In this document: positions 1 through 8,883 of the stretch, in pieces
Position numbering within the stretch: position 1 is the first letter of the stretch
How the letters are laid out: every line of letters starts with the position of its first letter
DNA from: Alishewanella metallidurans
GTDB lineage: Bacteria; Pseudomonadota; Gammaproteobacteria; Enterobacterales; Alteromonadaceae
DNA: 64,000 nucleotides
Direction of reading: 5' to 3'
NCBI RefSeq assembly: GCF_036983985.1
Contig: NZ_JALAHQ010000001.1
Location: forward strand, 248,001 to 312,000
Notes under the pieces: generated by a model
What the model was told of the DNA's origin: nothing
The model's database searches: none
What the model saw: the letters and a program-made list of their open reading frames with translations, nothing else
Translations under genes and position numbers: made by a program

Positions 1-1284
1 TAGCTGCAGTGGAGTGTCGTTTTCGCTGGCATCATCGCCAAAGGGCACAACCCAATCAACACTGGCTAAACTGGCTAATACCGTTGTCCGGTCTTCTAGT
101 GTATTAATTGGCCGTTGTTCGCCTTTTAAACGTCGCACTGAGGCATCTGAATTTAAGCCTACCACTAAGCGATCGCCTAAGGCTTTGGCTTGGGCTAGGT
201 AGCGCACATGGCCGGCATGTAAAATATCGAAACAGCCATTAGTAAAGACGATGCGCTCGTTATTTTGCTGGGCAAATTGAATATGCTGTAGCACTTTATC
301 AAATGGGGTTTGGTAGAAATCGCCCTGGCGGAATAAGTCTTTATTTAGCTTTATCGCCAGCTCTTTGGGTGACACCGTAGCCGCGCCTACTTTACCTACA
401 ACTATACCCGCGGCTAAGTTAGCTAACTGGGTAGCATCACTAAGCGATAAACCAGCACTTAACATTACCGCTAAGGTGGCAATAACGGTATCACCGGCAC
501 CAGTAACGTCACTGACTTCTATCACTTGAGCTGGAAAATGATGATGCTCGTTGGCGGTAATTAAACTCATACCTTGTTCGCTACGGGTTAATAAAATAGC
601 CTTAACTTGCGCCTGTTGTATCAGCATGCGCGCCGAACTTAATATCAGCTCTAGAGAATCTGTTTTACCACCAGCGGCTTTAAACTCACCCAAATTAGGC
701 GTAATAACATCAGCACCGGCATAAACCGATAAGTCGGCTTGTTTGGGGTCAACTAATACCGTTTTTCCAGCCATTTTAGCTAGTTGAATCATTTTGCCTA
801 TTTGTTGCAGCGAGCCTTTATTGTAATCGCTAAACACAATAACGTCGTAATTTTGATAGATGCCGGCAAAGCGCTCTGCCAGCAGTGTGGCATCAGCAAG
901 GCTAAACATTTCTTCTTGGTCTAAGCGCACTATTTGTTGCTGGCGCGACACCACGCGCATTTTCGCAATGGTCGGTTTAGTGTTCTGGCTAAATAACTCA
1001 GAATGAATATGTTCACCCACTAATAACTGCTGCAACGATTCACCAGCACTGTCGTTGCCAATAATGCCCAGCAGGCCGGTTTTACCATCTAAGTGCGCGA
1101 TATTACGTGCTACGTTGGCTGCGCCACCGGCTTTATCTTCAATTTTACTAATTTTTACTACAGGCACGGGTGCTTCAGGTGAAATGCGCTGTGAGTCGCC
1201 GTTGAAATAGCGGTCAAGCATAACATCGCCAACCACCAATACTGATGCCGATGACAGGTTTTGTAACAGGCTTAAATCAATCAT
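1..1284 (-). CDS. hldE: Bifunctional heptose-7-phosphate kinase / heptose-1-phosphate adenylyltransferase HldE (partial, C-terminus cut by window edge)
   Basis: Makes ADP-D-glycero-manno-heptose precursors for the LPS inner core in the cytoplasm: the N-terminal domain phosphorylates heptose-7-phosphate at C1 and the C-terminal domain adds AMP. I translated it from the ATG at 1284; 428 codons stay open to base 1, so about 45 to 50 C-terminal residues are missing compared with the usual length near 475. The ribokinase-type domain fills residues 1 to about 320, with GAGD at 262-265 carrying the catalytic Asp. The nucleotidyltransferase domain begins near 345 with NGCFD (349-353) and HAGH (356-359). 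Its ATG overlaps the gmhA stop by one base (TAATG), so the two are translationally coupled. Confidence 0.96.
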   Translation of the reverse strand, partial: MIDLSLLQNLSSASVLVVGDVMLDRYFNGDSQRISPEAPVPVVKISKIEDKAGGAANVARNIAHLDGKTGLLGIIGNDSAGESLQQLLVGEHIHSELFSQNTKPTIAKMRVVSRQQQIVRLDQEEMFSLADATLLAERFAGIYQNYDVIVFSDYNKGSLQQIGKMIQLAKMAGKTVLVDPKQADLSVYAGADVITPNLGEFKAAGGKTDSLELILSSARMLIQQAQVKAILLTRSEQGMSLITANEHHHFPAQVIEVSDVTGAGDTVIATLAVMLSAGLSLSDATQLANLAAGIVVGKVGAATVSPKELAIKLNKDLFRQGDFYQTPFDKVLQHIQFAQQNNERIVFTNGCFDILHAGHVRYLAQAKALGDRLVVGLNSDASVRRLKGEQRPINTLEDRTTVLASLASVDWVVPFGDDASENDTPLQL

Positions 1285-1865
1285 TAATGGCTACCTGTGA
1301 TGGCAAAGTCGAGTGCTTCACACAGCCAATGGCCAATAAACATATGCACTTCTTGAATACGCGCAGTTTCGTCGTTGTTAACGATAATAGCCAGTTTAGC
1401 AATGTCTTTTACTAAACCGCCATCTCGACCGGTTAGAGCCACAGTATAAGCGCCAAGCTCGTTAGCGGCTTGTAAGGCCAAATTAATATTGGGGCTTTTG
1501 CCTGATGTGGTTAAACCAATAACCACATCTTCGGCGCGCACTAAACCTTTAACTTGGCGCTCAAACACGCTGTCAAAATGGTAGTCGTTAGCATGAGCAG
1601 TTAAAATGGAGGTGTCGGTGGTTAAGGCAATAGAGGCCAGTGGGCCGCGCTCGGCTTTATAACGCACCATAAATTCTGCGGCTAAATGCTGGCTATCGGC
1701 GGCGCTGCCACCGTTACCCATCCACACCACTTTGCCACCTTGGGCTAGGCCATGTTGCACCGCATTAAACAATTGCATCGCATCGTCATGGTAGGCTTCT
1801 ACAGTGGCAAAAGCGTCACGGTGGCGCTGTAAACTATCTAAGAAACTTTGCTTTAAATTTGACAT
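1284..1865 (-). CDS. gmhA: Sedoheptulose-7-phosphate isomerase GmhA
   Basis: First step of ADP-heptose synthesis: isomerises sedoheptulose-7-phosphate to D-glycero-manno-heptose-7-phosphate, the substrate of HldE, which is encoded directly downstream with a one-base overlap. The 193-residue SIS-domain protein has the usual length for GmhA. Visible family features are the phosphate-binding GNGGSAADS loop near residue 50, AAEFMVRY with the catalytic Glu, the TTSGKSPN loop, and EVHMFIGH near the C-terminus with the catalytic His. It resembles DiaA, encoded elsewhere in this window, but the catalytic Glu and His plus the hldE partner favour GmhA. Confidence 0.95.
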   Translation of the reverse strand: MSNLKQSFLDSLQRHRDAFATVEAYHDDAMQLFNAVQHGLAQGGKVVWMGNGGSAADSQHLAAEFMVRYKAERGPLASIALTTDTSILTAHANDYHFDSVFERQVKGLVRAEDVVIGLTTSGKSPNINLALQAANELGAYTVALTGRDGGLVKDIAKLAIIVNNDETARIQEVHMFIGHWLCEALDFAITGSH

Positions 1866-1977
1866 ATTAGGGCCCTGCGTTGCGGCATCAGTAAACGTAT
1901 TTTAACGGATCTTTACTGTTGCAGAAGTACTTTTTACAGCTTATCCCAAAAGCTAGTGTAACGGGAGAGTTCGCTGA

Positions 1978-3018
1978 TTATGACTGTGACGGTTCAAAAA
2001 TTGCTTTAAAATAATCGAGTACATAGGTTAAGCCCGGAATAATATTGAGCTTTTGTTGTAACGGCTGCGCCAGTGCTAGTTTAGCTTGATTCGCTATTTC
2101 TGCTTGTGCTAATGCGCTGGTATAGATCAATCCTTGCTCTAGGCATTTAGCAATACGCGTTGGCTGATCTTTTGCTACCGGAATTGCTACGATATTTTTC
2201 TGCAATGCAATGGCTTGTCCCATAATATCACCGCCACCACTAACAATAAGTTTAGCGTGCTGCACTAAGGTCATTAACTCGGCGTTGGGAATGCTTTTTA
2301 CCAGTTGAATTTGCCCCGTTTCCGCCAACGTGCCTTGGTAGTTAGCGCCGGTTACTACTATATGTTGCAGTTGTGGTTGCTTAAGTAGTTTAGCCGCTTG
2401 GTAAAATACTTCAGTAGCTGGCACACCTTTGTAGGTGTGGCCACCCCCACCTGCGGCCCAAAGTACAAATTCTTTGCCAGTTAAATTGGCAAACTCTGCG
2501 GGTAGATTAGCAGCTGGCTGGCTAAATACTGGGCCAATAAACTGCGGTTGCTTTGCCTTGCATAGGGCTAATTTAAGTTTTTCTAGCCAAGTGAAATCGC
2601 CATCAACAAATTTAAACTGGGTGATCCAGTGCGCATCTAAATACGGCAAACGACTGAATGAAAAGCCACGCTTACGCTTTTTCTTATGTTGACTAATAAA
2701 CACAACTTTACTACCACAGGTTTTGGCATGACGCACTTGTGATGCGCGGCCCGAGCAATCAAATACTGTAACATCGGGGCGTATTTGCGTTACCAGTTGA
2801 TTAACCGCCGTAACTTCTTTAGTTGGGCTGTTGTTTAATAAGAAATATGGAAATGGGCAACTGGTAGCATAGGGCGCATCTTTACTTAAAATAAAGCTGA
2901 TTTCTGCTGCAGGCCAATGCTGCTTTATGGCTTGGGCGATAATAAGTGAGCGCATGTATTCGCCCGTGCCTTGAGCGGAAGATACGGGTATAAACAGAAT
3001 TTTCAATGCGTTGGCCAT
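1978..3018 (-). CDS. GT-B fold glycosyltransferase-like protein, unassigned (LPS-associated)
   Basis: A 346-residue protein that looks like a GT-B glycosyltransferase of the MurG/PseG type. The N-terminal Rossmann half opens with KILFIPVSSAQGTGEYMR, a nucleotide-sugar enzyme style glycine-containing start. The C-terminal half has VSGGGDIMGQAIA followed by AIPVAKDQ, the region that binds the sugar nucleotide in this fold. A longer frame opens at 3072, but it would run past the divergent waaA start region, and the Met at 3018 begins the conserved core, so I chose 3018. Its place between gmhA/hldE and waaA suggests a role in LPS core or surface-sugar assembly. That is inference; donor and acceptor cannot be told from sequence. 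Confidence 0.7.
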   Translation of the reverse strand: MANALKILFIPVSSAQGTGEYMRSLIIAQAIKQHWPAAEISFILSKDAPYATSCPFPYFLLNNSPTKEVTAVNQLVTQIRPDVTVFDCSGRASQVRHAKTCGSKVVFISQHKKKRKRGFSFSRLPYLDAHWITQFKFVDGDFTWLEKLKLALCKAKQPQFIGPVFSQPAANLPAEFANLTGKEFVLWAAGGGGHTYKGVPATEVFYQAAKLLKQPQLQHIVVTGANYQGTLAETGQIQLVKSIPNAELMTLVQHAKLIVSGGGDIMGQAIALQKNIVAIPVAKDQPTRIAKCLEQGLIYTSALAQAEIANQAKLALAQPLQQKLNIIPGLTYVLDYFKAIFEPSQS

Positions 3019-3122
3019 TATAAACAACAAGCGATTTGGGTGTGACAAGTTTAACAAATTGCAGTGTAACAAGCTATTCTGTGATAATAGCGGCGTCTTT
3101 TATTTTAATGTTCAAGGTACTG

Positions 3123-5123
3123 ATGATAAACCGGCTGTTTTACTCTTTGATTTTATTGTTGTGCTGGCCGCTGGTTATTGCTTACTTGTTGTGGCGCTCA
3201 GTTAAAGATCCTGCGTATCGTCAGCGCTTTGCTGAGCGTTTTGCTGTTAAGTTGCCATCAAACCGGGCAAAAAACGGCATAGTGCTGCACGCGGTGTCGG
3301 TGGGGGAGTTTAATGCGGCAAAACCGATTATTAAACAATTGCTACAACAATACCCACAACTGCCTTTAACGTTAACCTGTACTACGCCTACTGCGTCTGC
3401 TGCTATTTTGCAGCTACAAGCTGAACAGCCAACAATTCAGCACTGTTATCTGCCGTTTGACTATCCGATCCTTGTGCGTCGTTGGCTTAAGTTTATGCAG
3501 CCACAACTGTTTATTATTTTAGAAACTGAGTTATGGCCCAATTTATTGGCCAATTGCAAAGCTTTTACGATACCTACTTTAGTGATTAATGCTCGGCTAT
3601 CGGCGCGTTCAGCCAAGGGATATCGGCGTTTCAGCTGCTTTACTAAAGCCATGCTGGCGGACATTAGCCAAATTCTAGCCCAAGATCGTGCGAGTGCGCG
3701 CCGGTTTCAAGCTTTAGGTGCTAAGCAAGTACAGGTTGCGGGCAATATAAAATACGAATTATCGATCCCCGAAACCAGCATTGCGCTGGCGCAACGGATT
3801 AAACCTTTAATACAAGGGCGGCGAGTTTGGGTTGCTGGCAGCACGCATGCCGGCGAAGATGAAATATTACTACAAGCGTATCAACAATTAAAAATAGACC
3901 ACCCAGAACTACTATTAGTGCTAGCGCCACGGCATCCAGAGCGATTTACGGCCGTTGCTGAGTTGTTGCAACAACAAAAAATAGCTTACGTACAACGCAG
4001 TAGCGGCCAAGCACCCAGTAGTGGCACTGAGGTATGGCTGATTGATAGTATGGGCGAGCTATTAACATGGTATCAGCTTGCAGATTTTGTGTTTATTGGC
4101 GGCAGTTTAATTGCACGGGGTGGCCATAACCCATTAGAAGCAATGGCGTTTGCTAAAACAGTGTTGTCTGGCCCCTATATATTTAATTTTCAACAGGTAT
4201 TTCAACTACTACAAAAGCAAGATGCCTATTTTTCGGTATCAGATACCGCCTCCATTGTGTCGCGGGTGCAGCAGCTTATTACGCAGCCTGATCTGGCCGT
4301 ACGCACTGGGCATAAAGCGTTTGCATTATACCAACAGCAACAAGGGGCCGTGGCGCAAGTTATGGCCAAGGTTGCGATATTATTACCTATGGCTGGTATT
4401 AAAACCTGGTGTCAGGGCGCGAATGTGGCGTGGTTTGACCCCGATTTTTACCCTGAATTTGAGCTAGCGTACTTTCAACCTGAATTTTGGCAACGTCGAG
4501 GTTTAGTAACGGGGCAGTCAACCGGGCGAAATACCGTGTGGTTTGTGCAGCAAGATAATAAACAGGCGGTATTGCGCCATTATTATCGCGGCGGTTTAGT
4601 CGGTAAAATAAATAAGGACACATTTTGGCCTAGCCCAGTGTTAAAGAGCCGCGCTATGGTTGAGTTTCGCTTATTGCAACAGATGCGCTTATGGCAGTTA
4701 CCCGTGCCTCGCCCCTGTGCGGCGTTATACCAAGCAGATCGCTTTGGTTACCGTGCTGACATTTTGATTGAGCGCATTAGCTCATCAACAGAGCTTGCGC
4801 AGCTATTAGTAACACGAGCATTAAACAAAGCGGAATGGCATGACCTAGGGGTATTGATCGCGAGGTTTCATCAATATGGTGTGCACCATTCTGATCTTAA
4901 TTGCCACAATATTTTATTAGATAACACAGGCCAGTTTTGGCTGATTGATTTTGATAAGTGCGAGATAAGACCGCAGGGCGGATGGTGTCAACAAAACCTA
5001 GCTCGCTTACAACGCTCTTTGTTAAAAGAACGTAGTTTACAGCCTGCATTTAACTGGGATATAGCACAATGGCGCTGGTTAGTTGCCGGTTATAATGCAC
5101 AGTTTACAAATAAGGCCAATTAA
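3123..5123 (+). CDS. waaA: Kdo transferase WaaA fused to a C-terminal Kdo-kinase-like (KdkA/WaaP-type) domain
   Basis: A 666-residue two-domain protein. Residues 1 to about 420 are a GT30 Kdo transferase, which adds Kdo from CMP-Kdo to the lipid A precursor at the inner membrane. There is an N-terminal membrane segment (about 5-23), then HAVSVGEF with Glu62 matching the catalytic base of the family, and RGGHNPLEA in the C-terminal half. Residues from about 430 on form a protein-kinase-like fold of the KdkA/WaaP family: HSDLN (589-593) holds the catalytic Asp591 and DFDK (609-612) the metal-binding Asp. I chose the ATG at 3123 because AAGG lies five bases upstream; an earlier in-frame ATG at 3108 and a more upstream start at 3036 lack a good site. 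The fused kinase would phosphorylate Kdo (inference). Confidence 0.93.
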   Translation: MINRLFYSLILLLCWPLVIAYLLWRSVKDPAYRQRFAERFAVKLPSNRAKNGIVLHAVSVGEFNAAKPIIKQLLQQYPQLPLTLTCTTPTASAAILQLQAEQPTIQHCYLPFDYPILVRRWLKFMQPQLFIILETELWPNLLANCKAFTIPTLVINARLSARSAKGYRRFSCFTKAMLADISQILAQDRASARRFQALGAKQVQVAGNIKYELSIPETSIALAQRIKPLIQGRRVWVAGSTHAGEDEILLQAYQQLKIDHPELLLVLAPRHPERFTAVAELLQQQKIAYVQRSSGQAPSSGTEVWLIDSMGELLTWYQLADFVFIGGSLIARGGHNPLEAMAFAKTVLSGPYIFNFQQVFQLLQKQDAYFSVSDTASIVSRVQQLITQPDLAVRTGHKAFALYQQQQGAVAQVMAKVAILLPMAGIKTWCQGANVAWFDPDFYPEFELAYFQPEFWQRRGLVTGQSTGRNTVWFVQQDNKQAVLRHYYRGGLVGKINKDTFWPSPVLKSRAMVEFRLLQQMRLWQLPVPRPCAALYQADRFGYRADILIERISSSTELAQLLVTRALNKAEWHDLGVLIARFHQYGVHHSDLNCHNILLDNTGQFWLIDFDKCEIRPQGGWCQQNLARLQRSLLKERSLQPAFNWDIAQWRWLVAGYNAQFTNKAN

Positions 5124-5233
5124 ACTCGGTAATTTTCTAATTTATTCACCCGACATTCACTTTTTATCTCTCGTTCCGGCTTGGTGCTGGCGCATTTGTT
5201 TGATATAACAAGGTGAAATGGAGGGTAACATCG

Positions 5234-7234
5234 ATGCGGCTAAATAAAATAATAATAGGCTTGATGCTAACCAGCTTTATGTTAGTGGCAGAATCGCAAG
5301 ACATTGCCGCAGCTAAAGCGGCTTATGAGCAAGGCGATCACGCTAAGGCAGCGCAACTATGGCTTGCTTTGGCAGAACAAGGCAACACTACGGCTCAGTT
5401 TGAGTTAGCCAAGTTATATTCGCTGGGGCAGGGTGTTGAGCAAGATGCACTGCAAGCGGCGTACTGGTTGGAAAAGGCGGCATCGAAAACCGCAACCAGC
5501 GATAAAAATTCGATAAAACAGCCAGACATTACCGCGCTAACCGCTGACAGCGACGACGTGGCCGATTTACCTGTGTTAGCACTTAGCGAAGCCAATTTTG
5601 CTAATGGTATGCGCTTGTTTCAGCAAAAAAACTATGCGGCAGCTTACAGCCATTGGTATCCGTTGGCTCTGTCTGGCGTACTTGATGCGCAGTTAAATTT
5701 AGCCGCTATGTATGCCAACGGTGATGGTTTGAGCAAGAGTGACGCAAAAGCCGTGCGATGGTTTACTGCCGCCGCAGAACAAGGTTCTGCACAAGCGCAG
5801 TATCAGCTTGCCCTCGCTAACGCCAATGGCAACGGTGTCGCGCAAGATGACGCCTTAGCCGTATATTGGTATCGCAAAGCCGCAGAGCAACAATATAGGT
5901 TAGCGCAGTATAACCTTGGGTTTATGTATGCCAACGGGCGCGGCGTAACCCAAGATGATGTGAGTGCTTTATTATGGTATGAGCGCGCCGCCGTACAGGG
6001 CGATGTTGACGCGCAATATCTTGTTGCAGAGCGATACCGCACAGGCAGAGGTACGAATGCGGATATCAATAAAGCGATAGGTTGGTATCAACGAGCTGTT
6101 GAGCAAGCGCATAGTCGAGCTATGTATCAGTTAGCGCAATACTATTTGCAGGGTATTGGCGTGAGTAAAAATGAATCTCGCGCTTTTGACTTATTTAACT
6201 TAGCGGCGGCTAAAGGCATTGTTGAAGCTCAGCGCGAAGTCGGCATTAGTTATTCACTAGGCCGAGGTGTGCGTAATAACTATGCTAAAGCACTTGGCTT
6301 TCTTGAAAGCGCTTGTGCACAAAAGGATAGCCAAGCGTGTTATCAGCTGGCCGTGCATTTTGATGAGGGCTTAGGTGTAAAGGCGGATGCGAGTCGTGCG
6401 ATGCCATTGTTTCGGCATGCAGCTACCGCCGGTAATGTTGACGCACAGTTTCGTTTAGCTGCCATGCTTAGCCAAGCAACGGAGCAAAACATTGATGACG
6501 TTGAGGTATTTAATTGGTTTCTTAAAGCGGCCGAGCAAGGGCATGCTCAGGCGCAATACTTAACGGCAATACGTTATGCCGAAGGCAATGGTACTGCAAA
6601 AAATGATACTGCGGCGGTAAAGTGGTATCAGCTTGCGGCAGAGCAAGGCGTGTTATTTGCGCAGTACAACCTAGGGTATATGTATGGCGCAGGCCGTGGT
6701 GTTGCGCAAAATGATGAAAAAGCCTTGTATTGGTACACTAAGGTTGCGCAGCAAGGCGATGCCGATGCGCAGTTTAATTTGGGCTTGCGCTACGAAACCG
6801 GCCGCGGCGTGCGCCAAGACGATAATCAAGCGGTACATTGGTATCAAAAATCCGCAGCACAAAATCATTTACGTGCGGTGGCCAACCTCGGTTATATGTA
6901 CGAAAAAGGCTATGGCGTTAACTTAGATGAGCGTAAAGCCTTTGAGTTATATCAGCAGTCGTTATCAGAGCAAGTGCCAAGGGCATTAACCGCACTTGGC
7001 CTATTTTACAAAAATGGCCGGCAAGTAAAAGCGAGTGATGAAAAAGCCGTAGAACTCTTTCGTCTAGCCGCCGAGCAGGGCCATGCAAATGCACAATATA
7101 ATTTGGCGTGGATGTACGAGTATGGCCGAGGGGTAAAGAAAGATTTAGTTAAAGCCCGAGATTTTTACCAACTTGCAGCCGAACAAAATGAACCCCTAGC
7201 ACAGGCACAATTAAATCGTTTACTAAACCTATAG
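5234..7234 (+). CDS. Secreted Sel1-repeat protein with about 15 repeats
   Basis: A 666-residue exported protein. The N-terminus MRLNKIIIGLMLTSFMLVAES is a signal peptide. The rest is about 15 tandem 36-residue Sel1-like (TPR-related) helical repeats, most with the pattern AEQG-x3-AQYNLG-x-MY-x2-GRGV-x-QD-x3-A-x2-WY-x2-A, plus a partial last repeat. The first repeat is set apart from the others by a Ser/Asp-rich linker. Sel1 arrays are protein-interaction scaffolds; no catalytic domain is visible. An earlier in-frame GTG at 5213 exists, but the ATG at 5234 has a strong GGAGGG site eight bases upstream and leads straight into the signal peptide. Periplasmic or outer-membrane-linked location is likely; the partner is unknown. 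Confidence 0.85.
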   Translation: MRLNKIIIGLMLTSFMLVAESQDIAAAKAAYEQGDHAKAAQLWLALAEQGNTTAQFELAKLYSLGQGVEQDALQAAYWLEKAASKTATSDKNSIKQPDITALTADSDDVADLPVLALSEANFANGMRLFQQKNYAAAYSHWYPLALSGVLDAQLNLAAMYANGDGLSKSDAKAVRWFTAAAEQGSAQAQYQLALANANGNGVAQDDALAVYWYRKAAEQQYRLAQYNLGFMYANGRGVTQDDVSALLWYERAAVQGDVDAQYLVAERYRTGRGTNADINKAIGWYQRAVEQAHSRAMYQLAQYYLQGIGVSKNESRAFDLFNLAAAKGIVEAQREVGISYSLGRGVRNNYAKALGFLESACAQKDSQACYQLAVHFDEGLGVKADASRAMPLFRHAATAGNVDAQFRLAAMLSQATEQNIDDVEVFNWFLKAAEQGHAQAQYLTAIRYAEGNGTAKNDTAAVKWYQLAAEQGVLFAQYNLGYMYGAGRGVAQNDEKALYWYTKVAQQGDADAQFNLGLRYETGRGVRQDDNQAVHWYQKSAAQNHLRAVANLGYMYEKGYGVNLDERKAFELYQQSLSEQVPRALTALGLFYKNGRQVKASDEKAVELFRLAAEQGHANAQYNLAWMYEYGRGVKKDLVKARDFYQLAAEQNEPLAQAQLNRLLNL

Positions 7235-7335
7235 GTTGCTTAGGGCGGTGTTGGCAGGCGTGAGATTTTTCTGTCTTAGCACTCGCGCTAATTGCATCTG
7301 GCAACATAGTCACCGACAATAGCCGCCTTTAGCGA

Positions 7336-8538
7336 ATGGGCAGGTATATAGCCGTGATACAGCAGTGGGATGTTATTGTAATTGGTGCTGGCGCTGCCGG
7401 TTTAATGTGCGCAATAGAAGCCGGCAAACGAGGCCGTAAAGTATTAATACTGGATAACGGCAAACGCGTTGGCCGTAAAATTATTATGTCCGGTGGTGGT
7501 CGCTGTAATTTTACCAATATGTATTCCAGCCCTGAGAACTTCCTATCGCACAATAAGCATTTTTGTAAATCGGCGTTAAGCCGTTATAGCCAATGGGATT
7601 TTATCGCCCTAGTGCAAAAGCACAATATTGCTTACCACGAAAAAACCTTAGGTCAGCTATTTTGCGATAATAGCGCTAAAGATATTGTTGATATGCTGCT
7701 AACTGAAGCCAAAACGGCGGGTGTACAAATTGCACTGCAACAACAGATCCAGCAAGTGAGCAAAACGGAGGCGGGTTTTATTGTCGATACACCAGACGTT
7801 AGCCGAGCCTGTCACAGTTTAGTGGTCGCTAGTGGTGGCTTAAGCTTGCCCAATTTAGGCGCTACAGCCTTTGGTTTTCAACTTGCCGAGCAGTTTGGTC
7901 TTAACGTACTACCGCTTCGTGCGGCATTAGTGCCAGTAACGTGGCAGCCGGCAGACAAAGCCGTATTTGAAGAAATTAGCGGCGTATCATTACCGGTAAC
8001 TGTCGAAGCAAATGGCACTCTATTTCCTGAAGATATGCTCTTTACACATCGCGGTTTAAGTGGGCCTGCCATATTACAAATTTCTAGCTATTGGCAACCG
8101 GGTGACGATATAACAGTAAACCTGTCACCAGAAACTGACATAAACGAATTTTTAACCAACCAACAGCAAAGCCACCCAGAGCAAGAATTAAAAACCGCTT
8201 TAAGCAAATTACTACCAAAGCGCTTAGTTGAAAAACTGTTAGACATGCAGCTTGTTACCAACCAGCCACTAAAAGCTTTACACAATAAAACCATACAAAA
8301 CATTGCTAATAGCCTACACAGTTATATTTTCAAACCCAACGGCACTGAGGGTTATCGAACCGCAGAAGTCACCTTAGGCGGCGTAAACACCAACGATTTA
8401 TCGTCAAAAACCATGGCCGCTAAACAGCACGATAACCTATTCTTTATCGGCGAAGTAGTAGACGTTACCGGCTGGCTAGGGGGATATAACTTCCAATGGG
8501 CCTGGGCCAGCGGCTGGGTAGCAGGGCAGTATTGTTAG
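7336..8538 (+). CDS. YhiN/BaiN-family FAD-dependent oxidoreductase (HI0933-like)
   Basis: A flavoprotein of about 400 residues in the HI0933/YhiN/BaiN family. The dinucleotide-binding motif VIGAGAAGLMCAIEAG sits at the N-terminus, followed by GRKIIMSGGGRCNFTN, which is diagnostic of this family. The C-terminus carries the second FAD-contact region GEVVDVTGWLGGYNFQWA. Members are cytoplasmic NAD(P)/FAD enzymes; one gut homologue reduces bile-acid intermediates, but the physiological substrate in most bacteria is unknown. The ATG at 7336 has no clear ribosome-binding site. A GTG at 7354, preceded by CAGGTA and starting VIQQWDVIV, is an equally good start. Family assignment is firm, substrate is not. 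Confidence 0.9.
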   Translation: MGRYIAVIQQWDVIVIGAGAAGLMCAIEAGKRGRKVLILDNGKRVGRKIIMSGGGRCNFTNMYSSPENFLSHNKHFCKSALSRYSQWDFIALVQKHNIAYHEKTLGQLFCDNSAKDIVDMLLTEAKTAGVQIALQQQIQQVSKTEAGFIVDTPDVSRACHSLVVASGGLSLPNLGATAFGFQLAEQFGLNVLPLRAALVPVTWQPADKAVFEEISGVSLPVTVEANGTLFPEDMLFTHRGLSGPAILQISSYWQPGDDITVNLSPETDINEFLTNQQQSHPEQELKTALSKLLPKRLVEKLLDMQLVTNQPLKALHNKTIQNIANSLHSYIFKPNGTEGYRTAEVTLGGVNTNDLSSKTMAAKQHDNLFFIGEVVDVTGWLGGYNFQWAWASGWVAGQYC

Positions 8539-8561
8539 TGTTAATTACTAAGTGAATAGAT

Positions 8562-8870
8562 ATGAAAAAACTTTCTATAGTACAAAAAAAGCAGCAGCAA
8601 TATGTAATGAGTGCAGTAACTGCGTTAGAGCAACAAGCGTTAACAGAATTAGCGGGCGTGGTGCAGTGTTGGTTTAGTTTTGATTATGAAGCCTTTCCAA
8701 TTAGCTTATTAGCACGGGTGCAATTTGCTGAACAGGCGGCACTTGATGCGGCGCAGCCGCAGTTAGCGCTGTGGCAAAAACGTTTTAGCGGTTTAATGCT
8801 AAAGCGTGGCGTCATTTTAAAAGATATGCGTAAGCATTTAGTGTTTACCACCCTTAGCCCCGACGACTAG
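8562..8870 (+). CDS. Hypothetical protein of 102 residues
   Basis: I do not recognise this protein. It is 102 residues, has no signal peptide or membrane segment, and starts with a basic stretch (KKLSIVQKKQQQ). An alanine/glutamine-rich middle follows, and the C-terminus LKDMRKHLVFTTLSPDD is acidic at its end. Base composition matches its neighbours. It lies 23 bases after the YhiN-type gene and 13 bases before the DUF4862 gene, all on the same strand, so the three are probably co-transcribed. It is likely a real cytoplasmic protein because of that packing, but no function can be proposed. Confidence 0.6.
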   Translation: MKKLSIVQKKQQQYVMSAVTALEQQALTELAGVVQCWFSFDYEAFPISLLARVQFAEQAALDAAQPQLALWQKRFSGLMLKRGVILKDMRKHLVFTTLSPDD

Positions 8871-8883
8871 AAGGCTATTTATA

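Noticed and set aside
14..202. Plus-strand ORF opposite hldE
   Set aside because: The minus strand has a full HldE frame with both domains here; the plus frame is its shadow, like many others opposite long genes in this window.
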